Source: Myxococcales bacterium (GTDB lineage: Bacteria; Myxococcota_A; Polyangia; Haliangiales; Haliangiaceae). From it: a DNA stretch of 64,000 nucleotides. The notes under the pieces were generated by a model, which saw only the letters and a program-made list of their open reading frames with translations, searched no databases and was not told the DNA's origin. A program made the position numbers and the translations under genes. This document shows, one piece after another, positions 1 to 7,302 of this stretch (within the stretch, counting starts at the first letter, position 1; every line of letters starts with the position of its first letter). The stretch covers positions 1 to 64,000 of the forward strand of contig JADJUF010000010.1 in assembly GCA_016717005.1 (NCBI GenBank), in the 5' to 3' direction.

Positions 1-1
1 C

Positions 2-331
2 AACTGCCGCCACGTGATTCATCACGACCTCGCGTGGAATCCCAGCACGATCGAGCAGCGGACCGGGCGCGTCGATCGCATCGGCGCCAAGGCCGAGCGC
101 ACCGGCAAGAGCATCGAGGTGTACTTGCCGTACGTGGCGGCGACCCAGGACGAGAAGATGTACCAGGTGGTCATGGACCGGGAACGCTGGTTCCAGGTGG
201 TCATGGGTGAGGACTACCCGACCGACGTCCTCGCCACCTCCCGGCTGGCCGAGCGGGTCCCGCTGCCGGAGGCCGCGGCTGAGGGGCTGATCATGGACCT
301 GTCGCTGGACGGGGGGCGCGCCGATGTCTGA
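2..331 (+). CDS. SNF2/DEAD-family helicase, C-terminal end only
   Basis: The gene enters from the left edge, so only about 109 C-terminal residues are visible and no start is available. The segment IEQRTGRVDRIG is helicase motif VI of the SF2/SNF2 (RapA/HepA-like) ATPases, containing the arginine finger; it is preceded by HHDLAWNPS, the usual lead-in in SNF2 helicases of restriction and phage-defence loci. No nuclease or methylase domain is visible in this piece. It lies on the same strand as the defence operon that follows, about 240 bp away. SNF2 helicases with a PLD protein nearby are known from DISARM and Dpd loci; this comparison is inference only, because the rest of the gene is outside the window. 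Confidence 0.8.
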   Translation, partial: NCRHVIHHDLAWNPSTIEQRTGRVDRIGAKAERTGKSIEVYLPYVAATQDEKMYQVVMDRERWFQVVMGEDYPTDVLATSRLAERVPLPEAAAEGLIMDLSLDGGRADV

Positions 332-395
332 TGACGGGCTGCCGCATCTCGCGGTCGAAGCGGCCCAGGACCACGAGTTGGCGCCGGGCTCGTAG
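324..395 (+). other. Possible 23-codon ORF or gene remnant
   Basis: An ATG inside the last codons of the helicase opens a 23-codon frame (begins MSDDGLPHLAVEA) that ends at TAG 393-395. The overlap with the helicase stop is typical of translationally coupled genes, so it may be the stump of a formerly longer downstream gene. No family is recognisable at this length and it could be chance. Confidence 0.2.
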
Positions 396-397
396 CC

Positions 398-422
398 GCG
401 GATCCGCATCGCGGGCGGATCC
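398..422. promoter_or_regulatory. Paired GGATCC palindromes, candidate upstream activator sites
   Basis: GCGGATCCGC, a perfect 10-bp palindrome at 398-407, is followed by GCGGATCC at 415-422, the two centres 17 bp apart. They lie about 115-135 bp upstream of the start predicted from the -24/-12 element, where sigma-54 activators usually bind. Assignment to the activator of this operon is inference. Confidence 0.3.
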
Positions 423-472
423 ACCCGCCCCCGGCATCCTCGCCCGGCTCGCCCGAATGACCCGAGCCATCC

Positions 473-498
473 GCGCGTTGTCACGGGGGACAGCGCGC
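473..498. promoter_or_regulatory. Inverted repeat next to the sigma-54 promoter
   Basis: Arms GCGCGTTGTC (473-482) and GACAGCGCGC (489-498) pair at 9 of 10 positions around a 6-nt spacer. The repeat ends 11 bp before the -24 box. It could be an operator for the operon's own CARF/sigma-54 regulator or a repressor site. Because it touches the promoter it is closer than a typical enhancer site. Confidence 0.45.
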
Positions 499-509
499 GG
501 CCGGCGGGG

Positions 510-525
510 TGGCACGGCGGCTGCT
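510..525 (+). promoter_or_regulatory. Sigma-54 (-24/-12) promoter of the defence operon
   Basis: The sequence TGGCACGGCGGCTGCT matches the RpoN consensus TGGCACG-N4-TTGCW at all but one of the defined positions and keeps the diagnostic GG-N10-GC spacing. The predicted start is near 536, about 30 nt before the AGGAG ribosome site at 561-565 of the first gene. Such promoters are silent without an AAA+ activator. A GAFTGA-bearing activator is encoded 5.3 kb downstream in the same operon, which makes the match more credible than a chance hit in GC-rich DNA. Confidence 0.7.
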
Positions 526-572
526 GTAGGGAGTCTCACCGCACTCGCGCGGCGCTCACCAGGAGTAATGCC

Positions 573-3201
573 ATGGGACTGTTGCAGTACGCGAACCTTG
601 GACTGTCGAAGCGCCCCGACCTGACGCAGCGGTCGGTGTTCAATGGGCTCGGCGATCTCTTCCGCTACCTGAAGTCGGTCAAGAGCTACCTCGAGCGCGA
701 CGAGGCTATCCACAGGATCGGCTGGGAGCCGGCCGACCCGCCCGAGTGGGCGCGTCTTGCACCCAGTGCCGACGGGCGGCCCGCCGAGGGGCGTCTGGGT
801 GGCGCTGATTCGATCGGCTGGGCCGCGCAAGGCCCGATCACCTCGAGAGATCCGCGCCGCGTTCCTGGACGAAGGGACGCGCGATGTCTACGAGCGGTCG
901 CCGGCCGAAGCTGGCGACGAGCCCTCTGGCGAGCTTGAGCCCAACGACGCCTCGCCCTCGGAGCGGCCCGCCCGCTTCCGGTGGTCGCCAGATCACCGCA
1001 TCGAGGTGCTCGACCGCGACCCGCGGGCCGGGCTGCTGTTGCTCGAGCGCCTGCCGACCCTCCAGGGCACCCGCGCCCGACTCGCGCTCCGGCCGAACAC
1101 CTACACGATCGGCAAGCAGATCCAGGCGATCCAGCGCCTGCAGGACGCCCCGATGCAGGGCCACCGACCGCTCATCGACCTGCTCCTACCCGACCAGGAG
1201 GTCGCCTGGCAGTGGGTGGTGCCCGCGCAGGTCGACACCTGGCGGATTCTCACCGATGCCACGCGGGCCGGCACCGCCGAGCAGCGGGACTTCGTCAGCC
1301 GCGCGCTGGCCACGCCCGACTTCGCGCTGCTGGAAGGGCCGCCCGGCTCGGGCAAGACCACGGCGATCTGCGAGCTGGTCTTGCAGATGGTCGAGGCGGG
1401 CCAGCGCGTCCTCCTGGTCGCATCGACCCATGTCGCCGTCGACAACGTGCTCGAGCGCATGATCGAGCACGAGCACACGGGCGCCCTGGTCGCGGTCCGG
1501 ATCGGCGACGAGGGCAGCGTGTCGGACCGGGCCAGGCCCTACTGTCTGCGTCGACGCTTGGAGACCGAGCAGCGCGCACTGCGCGACTTCCTCGAGCGCC
1601 AGCGCCCCGGCTCCGCAGCGCAGGCCATGCTTCGTGACCGGCTGCGGCGCGGTCGCACCGCGATCGAGGCGATGGTCCTCGATGCTGCCAACCTGGTGTG
1701 CGGGACCACCATCGGCATCCTCCAGCACCCGGACATCAGGGGCACCGGCGGCCGGCGGCCGGAGTCGGACGGCGAGCGCCGGCCCCGGCAGGGCGGCGAG
1801 CCGATGTTCGACATGATGATCCTCGACGAGGCATCGAAGACCACGTTCCAGGAGTTCCTGGTGCCGGCGGTCCTCGCGCGGCGGTGGATCATCGTCGGTG
1901 ACCCCAAGCAGTTGTCGCCGTACGTCGAGCAGGAGGAGTTCGCGGTCGGCCTCGAGGCCGTGCTCGTCGGCGAGCATCTGCGCAACGCCTGCGTCGACGT
2001 GTTCAGCGCCCAGCGCGGTCGAGCCCGCGGGGCGACGCTGGTGGTGACCAAGGACGCCGCCGCGATCGAGGCCTATCGCCGGCAGGCCGAGGGGCGCGGG
2101 GCGCTGGCGGTGGTCGCGGAGGCTGGTGCCACGGACATCGCCCTCGCGGATGTGGTCCTCGCGTCGCCCGACCGGGTCGCTGGGGTGGTCGACGACCTGC
2201 CGCTCGACCTCCGCGCGGTGCGCGGTGACGCGCCTGGGGCCTGGCGCGCCCGACGGCGCAGCACAGGCGAGGGCAACCTGCCGACCTGGAGCGGGGAGGT
2301 CGCGTGGCGGCTGGTGCGCAGCTACGAGCAGCGCTTCGGCGGCAACGCCAGGACGGTCGAGGCGCTGCGCGACGACCTGGCGGCGCTCGAGCCAGTAGAC
2401 GACGACGGGGAGCGGCTGGATCGCTTCCGCCTGGGGCTCGCTGGGGCTCGCCGGGTCGCGCTGCCCTCGGTGATCGAACTGCTGCGCTTCGGGTTCGAAG
2501 GTGGCGAGCGCCACAGGGCGACCGCACTCAATCGCGGCTTCCTGCCCGAGGTCCTCGCCGACCGCCGAGTCCTGCTCGAGTTCCAGCATCGGATGCACCC
2601 CGAGATCTCGCTGCATCCGCGGCTCGTGGTCTACGACGACAAGGCGCTGCAGGACGCGCCCGGATTGGCCGCGGCGAGGGCCTGGAGCTACCGCGGGCAC
2701 CGCGCCGTCTGGGTGCACGTGGACGGCCACTGCGGCGACGACAACATCAACCGCGCCGAGGTCGACGCGGTGATGGCCGAGTTGAGCGACTTCGTCGCCT
2801 GGGCCGGGAAGAGCGGCCTCCGCGGCGATGGCAAGGAATGGGAGGTTGCGGTGCTCAGCTTCTACCGGGGGCAGGAGCGTGCGCTCCGTGAGCGGCTGCG
2901 CAAGGCCACCAGCCAGGCCAACGAGTACCGGACCTTCCGCTGGAAGGGCGTCCCAGATCGCCCTGTGTACGGTCGACCGTTTCCAGGGCCACGAGGCCGA
3001 CCTGGTGCTGCTGACCTTCGCGAAGCAGCACCCGAGCAACTCCTCGAGAGCCAGAACCGCCTGAACGTCGCGCTGACCCGGGCGCGCTACGGGCTGCGGA
3101 TCTTCGGCAATCGTCATCGGCTCGGTCACAGCGAGGCGCCCTTGCTCAAGGCGCTCCAGACCCTGCCGTCGGACGTCCACTGGGATGGAGGTGAGCGATG
3201 A
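573..3201 (+). CDS. DNA2/NAM7-type SF1 helicase (AAA_11/AAA_12), frame disrupted
   Basis: This is a superfamily-1 ATP-dependent helicase of the DNA2/NAM7/UPF1 group. Visible motifs are Walker A GPPGSGKT (1336-1359), Walker B MMILDEAS (around 1825), QHRMHPE (around 2590), motif V TVDRFQGHEADLVLLT (about 2968-3015) and motif VI NVALTRAR (3064 on). The start at 573 has AGGAG 7 nt upstream. The protein is not in one frame: residues from 573 run to about 750, the body continues in another frame, motif V lies in a third frame between about 2955 and 3040, and motif VI returns to the second. Two of the breaks sit in short runs (AAGGGCG, AACTCC). The intact length would be near 875 residues. It is the first gene behind the sigma-54 promoter and overlaps the next gene by ATGA. 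It is either a pseudogene or hit by sequencing indels; the conserved motifs favour the latter. Confidence 0.8.
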
Positions 3202-3491
3202 TCCCGACCATCAAGCTGAGCCGGCCGTTGGCGGTCGAGTCCTGGAACCTCGTTGCCACGGTCGGGCTCGCCGTCGAACGACAGTGGGAGCCGGCGCTGC
3301 TGCGGCTCGTCTCTGACGAGGGGCCGACGACGGCCGCCCGCGTGGGCGACCACCTCCTCGGCGGTCGCAAGGCGATCGCCGCGCGCCTGTTGCGCGCCTG
3401 CGCCGGGCTCGGGCTGCTGGTCGAGGGCCCCGGTTACACCTACGCGCTGACGGACAGCGGCAACAGCGCGGTCGCGACCGGCGGATCCTGA
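3198..3491 (+). CDS. Small winged-helix-like protein
   Basis: A 97-residue protein whose ATG overlaps the helicase stop (ATGA), so the two are probably translationally coupled. The segment VGDHLLGGRKAIAARLLRAC followed by a short hairpin GYTYALTDSG resembles a recognition helix plus wing, as in ArsR/MarR-type or replication-initiator winged helices. No enzymatic motif is present. It may be a DNA-binding subunit of the system. The next gene is in the same phase after this stop, so a larger original protein cannot be excluded. Confidence 0.5.
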   Translation: MIPTIKLSRPLAVESWNLVATVGLAVERQWEPALLRLVSDEGPTTAARVGDHLLGGRKAIAARLLRACAGLGLLVEGPGYTYALTDSGNSAVATGGS

Positions 3492-3551
3492 TTCCGGAGA
3501 CGGGAGCGTGGACCCTGTGGTTTCTCCGGTGATCGGCTCCTGTCGTCGCCG

Positions 3552-4310
3552 GTGCTCGCCCTCGAACCGTACGCCGAGCCCTCGACGTTCGATGATCAGC
3601 AGCGGTCGAAGCGCGGCGAAGCGCCCCGCAAGTTCGTCGGGTTGCCTGAGGCGGTCCGGGTGATTCAAGGTCGGCCTGTGCCCGTGCTGCACGGCAAGTA
3701 CCCGCGGGCGCGGTTCGACGAGTTCAAGCCGCAGGTGGAGCCGGCCGCGCCGGACGACACCCGGTTGACGATGACCGTGGAGCTCATGCCGGCGCGCGCC
3801 GTGGCGACGGTCCGGGGACGGCTGGGACGAATGCAGGTCGACAACCTGGGTATCCCGGAGCCGGGGCTTCACCACGACGAGGCCTGGTCCGCCCTCCTGA
3901 CCGCGGCCGGGCTGCGCGACCGGTGGGATGCTGGCGCCGAGGTCCTGCGGGTCTCGTTCGACGAGACGACCGACCGGGAGCGCGCCAGCTTCCAGCGCGA
4001 TCTGACGATCAAGAAGCCGTCGATCGGGGCGTGGGGCACGTTCGACGACACGGTGCTCGAGCGGGTTCCGCTCGCGGCGAGGACGCCCGCGGACGCCGCG
4101 GCCTGGGCGCGCTGGCGGCTGATGCAGTCGGTCCGCGACACCGCGACGACCGCGCGATACGCCGAGTGGGCGAAGGACGCCGTGACGCCGTTCGGCAGCC
4201 TGGCACCGGTGCTGCCGACGCGGGCGGCGCTGGCAGCCGAGCTGCGAGGCCGGGGCAAGCCTGAACCGATCTACTGGCGGCTGCAGGCCGCCGAGGACTG
4301 GAACCTATGA
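3552..4310 (+). CDS. Conserved-looking protein of unknown function
   Basis: I do not recognise this family. The 252-residue product has no signal peptide, transmembrane segment or nucleotide-binding motif. It is rich in charged helices, with a GRLGRMQVDNLGIPEPG stretch near residue 100 and a C-terminal helical part. The start is uncertain: GTG 3552 has no clear ribosome site, while a GTG at 3508 after GGAGACGGGA lies in another frame, suggesting another indel near 3540. It ends in ATGA overlap with the PLD gene, so it belongs to the operon. Confidence 0.5.
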   Translation: MLALEPYAEPSTFDDQQRSKRGEAPRKFVGLPEAVRVIQGRPVPVLHGKYPRARFDEFKPQVEPAAPDDTRLTMTVELMPARAVATVRGRLGRMQVDNLGIPEPGLHHDEAWSALLTAAGLRDRWDAGAEVLRVSFDETTDRERASFQRDLTIKKPSIGAWGTFDDTVLERVPLAARTPADAAAWARWRLMQSVRDTATTARYAEWAKDAVTPFGSLAPVLPTRAALAAELRGRGKPEPIYWRLQAAEDWNL

Positions 4311-5863
4311 GCGCCACCGCTGGAGCGGCGAGAGCCGTACGTGAACAGGAGCAGTCGATGAGCGAGAGCGTGGAGCGTTCGGCGGATGGCTGGTCCGTGA
4401 CCTACCGCCAGGTCGTCGACCATCGAACGACGGTGATGCCGCCGGTCGTGGTCCCGCGGATCCCGGCGACCGGGCCGGTGCATGGCGGTACCCGGGTCAT
4501 CGCCGTGAACCGCGAGGGTCGAGCGCTCGCGCGGATCGTCGCGGCGATCGAGGCCGCGCGAGCGACGGTGGTCGTCGGCTCGTTCCTGATGTCGTCTCCC
4601 GAGCTTGAGAAGGCCCTGCTCGGCGCTGCCAACCGCGGGGTGCGGGTCTACGTCCTGGTCGCGGCCGAGGCTCGCCTGCTGAAGGAGCCGAAGGAGGACT
4701 CGGAGTTCGACCAGCGCATGATCAAGCAGCACAAGGAGATGCTCGATCGGCTCGCGGGGTGGGTGTTAATCCGCACCGCGGGGGACTGGCACGCGAAGGT
4801 GGTCCTGGTCGACCAGGGGCCGGCGGGGCAGGGTTTCTTGCTCACCGCGAACCTGACCGCCGAGGCGCTGTCGCGCAACGAGGAGTTGGTGGTCGAGCTC
4901 ACCGCCGGCGAGCGCGCCGAGCTCCGCGAGGTCGTACGCTGGGGCCTGTGGGGCGCCGCCGACCACGAGGTGGTCGAGCCCGGCAAGTTGACCGCGGTCC
5001 AGGCCGTGTCGGAGGTGCCGAAGCCCGTCCTCACCGGCGGGGCGGTCGGCACGCTGCGCGAGGCGGGGTCGCTGGGACGGGCGATGCTCGACGTCATCGC
5101 CTCGGCCCGGTCCGAGCTGATGGTGGCCTCGTTCGGGTGGGACGTGCAGCACCCGGTCGTCGCGGCGCTCTGTGCCCGCGCGCGCGCGGGCGTCGCGGTC
5201 ACGGTGCTCGCGCGTGCTCGGCCGGCCTGCCGATCGGCCCTGATCGAGCTGGCCCGGGCCGGAGCGCGCGTGTTGATCTTCGAATGGCTGCACGCCAAGG
5301 CGATCTGGAGCGACGCCGGCACGGCCATCGTGGCCTCGGCGAACCTCGAGCCGCAGGGTCTCGACCGCGGCGTCGAGTTGGGCGTCGTGTTTGCCGATGA
5401 GCGGCACGCCGAGTTGCGCGATGTACTCCGTGGCTGGGCCGCCAAGACCGAGAATGAGCTGCGGGTGGACGTGCGCCTGGGCGAGTTGCTCGGTCCGGTC
5501 CACCTGTGGAGCCGGGCCAAGCTCGATCGGGTGGAGGTCATGCCGACGTTCTCGGCCAAGCCCGAGACGACCGTGGCGGCGTCGGCCGACCGCTTGGTGG
5601 CGCCGCCGATGGCTGCGGCCGGCCCTGGATTGCCGCTGCCGCTGGCCCACGAGCACGTGATCACGCGCATCGTGAGCGCACCCGTGCTTGAGGCGGGCCT
5701 CAAGCCGGTCGACGTGGAGGACGCGGCATCGCGACTGGCGGTGTTCCGTGGACCCAAGGGCAAGGTGGTGGTCGTGAGCTCGGTCGACCAGCTGGAGGCG
5801 GCCGCGGCGATCGCCAAGGCGCATGGTGGGGCCCCGATCGTGGTGGAGCGCAAGGCGCCATGA
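4307..5863 (+). CDS. Phospholipase-D-like protein with two HKD motifs
   Basis: A 518-residue member of the PLD/endonuclease superfamily. Two HxKx4D motifs are visible: HAKVVLVD at residue 162 and HAKAIWSD at residue 329, each followed by a small-residue/Asn stretch (TANLTAE, SANLEPQ) typical of the second half of the motif. Two HKD halves in one chain would form one active site, able to cut phosphodiester bonds in nucleic acid or lipid. There is no signal peptide, so a cytoplasmic nuclease is likelier than a lipase. The C-terminal 110 residues form an extra domain I do not recognise. PLD proteins are subunits of DISARM (DrmC) and Dpd; here both flanking junctions are ATGA overlaps. An alternative start is ATG 4358. 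Confidence 0.75.
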   Translation: MSATAGAARAVREQEQSMSESVERSADGWSVTYRQVVDHRTTVMPPVVVPRIPATGPVHGGTRVIAVNREGRALARIVAAIEAARATVVVGSFLMSSPELEKALLGAANRGVRVYVLVAAEARLLKEPKEDSEFDQRMIKQHKEMLDRLAGWVLIRTAGDWHAKVVLVDQGPAGQGFLLTANLTAEALSRNEELVVELTAGERAELREVVRWGLWGAADHEVVEPGKLTAVQAVSEVPKPVLTGGAVGTLREAGSLGRAMLDVIASARSELMVASFGWDVQHPVVAALCARARAGVAVTVLARARPACRSALIELARAGARVLIFEWLHAKAIWSDAGTAIVASANLEPQGLDRGVELGVVFADERHAELRDVLRGWAAKTENELRVDVRLGELLGPVHLWSRAKLDRVEVMPTFSAKPETTVAASADRLVAPPMAAAGPGLPLPLAHEHVITRIVSAPVLEAGLKPVDVEDAASRLAVFRGPKGKVVVVSSVDQLEAAAAIAKAHGGAPIVVERKAP

Positions 5864-7275
5864 AGCGCCCGGGTGAGACTCTGGTCTGCTGGCACTCGCA
5901 GCGCGCGGGCGGCGACGTGCTGCGCCATGCCGTGGCCAACCTGCGCGCTGACCACAAGATCGCGATCGACCGCGTGCGGTACCTGATCGATGGCGCGGCC
6001 GAGGACGAGCGCGCGCCGCGCCTGGATGGGGTCGCGGTCGAACTGGTCCGGGTGCCGATCCAGGATCCCACCCGTCACCACGAGGTCTACGAGGCCGTGC
6101 GCCGGTTCGTCCGGGACGCCCTCACGGGGCCGGTGCACGTCAACGTGTCGCCGGGGACGCCGGCGATGCACGCGGTGTGGCTCGCGCTCTACGCCGGTGG
6201 GGCGCTGCCGGTCGGATCCCGGTTGTGGTCGTCGCAAAAGCTGAAGGACGGCACGACCCGCATCGACGAGGTCGACTTTCGCATCTCGACCTACCTCGCG
6301 GAGATCCGGAGGAGTGCCGAGGCGACGCCGACCACGGCCCAGTACGATCTCGAAGCGCGGTCGATGGCCCGTCGCGACGCGTTCGAGCGGCTCGCGCGCT
6401 ACGGTCGCCTCGCCGGCGCACCGCTGCTGGTCCTCGGCGAACGAGGCACCGGTAAGTCGCGCTTGGTGGAGGCGGTCATCGCCAAGCTTCGGCAACGGCC
6501 GGTCACGACGGTCGCGTGCGGGTCGCTGGACAGCAACCTCGCCGACAGCCTGCTCTTCGGCCACCAGAAGGGCGCGTTCACCGGCGCCGCCGAGAAGCGC
6601 GCGGGTCTGCTGCAGCAGAGCGACGGCGGGCTGCTCTTCCTCGACGAGGTGCAGGACCTGCCCCGGACCACGCAACGCCGCCTGGTGCGGTTCCTCCAGG
6701 ATCGGCGTCGGCGCTTTCGCCCCCTCGGTGCCGACAAGGAGGTCGAGGTCGATGTCGAGGTCGTGTGCGCGTCGAACCTGCCGCTGCCGGAGCTGCGCGC
6801 CCAGCTCGATTCCGATCTCTTTGACCGCATCGGCCATCTGATCGTCGAGGTCCCGCCGCTGCGTTCGTGTCGGGAGGATCTGGTCGATGACTGGCGACGG
6901 GTCTGGCGAGAGCTGCGCCCGGACGGCGACACTGCGCCCGAGGCGCCGGTCACCAGCGAGCTCGAAGCACTGTTCGCGACCCACGGTTTCCCAGGCAACT
7001 TGCGCGATCTGCAGCGCCTCGCCTACCTGATCGCGGCGTGGGCGCCGTCGTCCTCGCAGTCCGCGGCCATCCCGATGGCCATCGCCGAGTGGTCGCGTCG
7101 CGACGGCGGCGGAACAACCCAGTCCGATGCATTCGGGCAGGGCACCCGGACCGAGCGGGTGCGCTGGTTCCATCGCGAGCTGGCCCGCTGGGCCCTGCGC
7201 GAGCACGGCACCTGGATCAAGGCAGCCCGCGCGCTCGGTTGCGACGAGAAGACGCTGCGCGCCGACGCGAAGTGA
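5860..7275 (+). CDS. CARF-like domain / sigma-54 AAA+ activator (RtcR-like)
   Basis: A 471-residue bacterial enhancer-binding protein. Residues 1-145 form a Rossmann-like sensor with VNVSPGTPAMHAVW (about 94-107), the glycine/threonine loop typical of CARF domains, which bind cyclic oligonucleotides or RNA ends. Residues about 165-400 are the sigma-54 interaction ATPase: Walker A GERGTGKS (193-200), the GAFTGA loop (238-243) that contacts sigma-54, and Walker B LLFLDE (258-263). The C-terminus (GTWIKAARALGCDEKTL) is a short Fis-like helix-turn-helix. The layout matches RtcR, the activator of RNA repair, but no rtcA/rtcB is present; instead the gene sits inside the defence operon whose promoter is of the sigma-54 type. 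That it switches on this operon is inference. The frame is intact and both ends fit tightly (ATGA upstream). Confidence 0.8.
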   Translation: MKRPGETLVCWHSQRAGGDVLRHAVANLRADHKIAIDRVRYLIDGAAEDERAPRLDGVAVELVRVPIQDPTRHHEVYEAVRRFVRDALTGPVHVNVSPGTPAMHAVWLALYAGGALPVGSRLWSSQKLKDGTTRIDEVDFRISTYLAEIRRSAEATPTTAQYDLEARSMARRDAFERLARYGRLAGAPLLVLGERGTGKSRLVEAVIAKLRQRPVTTVACGSLDSNLADSLLFGHQKGAFTGAAEKRAGLLQQSDGGLLFLDEVQDLPRTTQRRLVRFLQDRRRRFRPLGADKEVEVDVEVVCASNLPLPELRAQLDSDLFDRIGHLIVEVPPLRSCREDLVDDWRRVWRELRPDGDTAPEAPVTSELEALFATHGFPGNLRDLQRLAYLIAAWAPSSSQSAAIPMAIAEWSRRDGGGTTQSDAFGQGTRTERVRWFHRELARWALREHGTWIKAARALGCDEKTLRADAK

Positions 7276-7302
7276 GCAGACGAGCGTGTAAGATGTCCTC
7301 CT

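Noticed and set aside
331..624. 97-codon frame after the helicase tail
   Set aside because: Arg/Ser-rich shadow covering the promoter and the true start at 573.
2..5863. Calling the island DISARM or Dpd
   Set aside because: An SNF2 helicase and a PLD protein are shared, but no methyltransferase, DrmA/DrmB (DUF1998) or DpdA-type gene is in the window.
7276..7302. Second sigma-54 promoter in front of mcrB
   Set aside because: The 27-nt gap has no GG-N10-GC pair and hardly room for a promoter.
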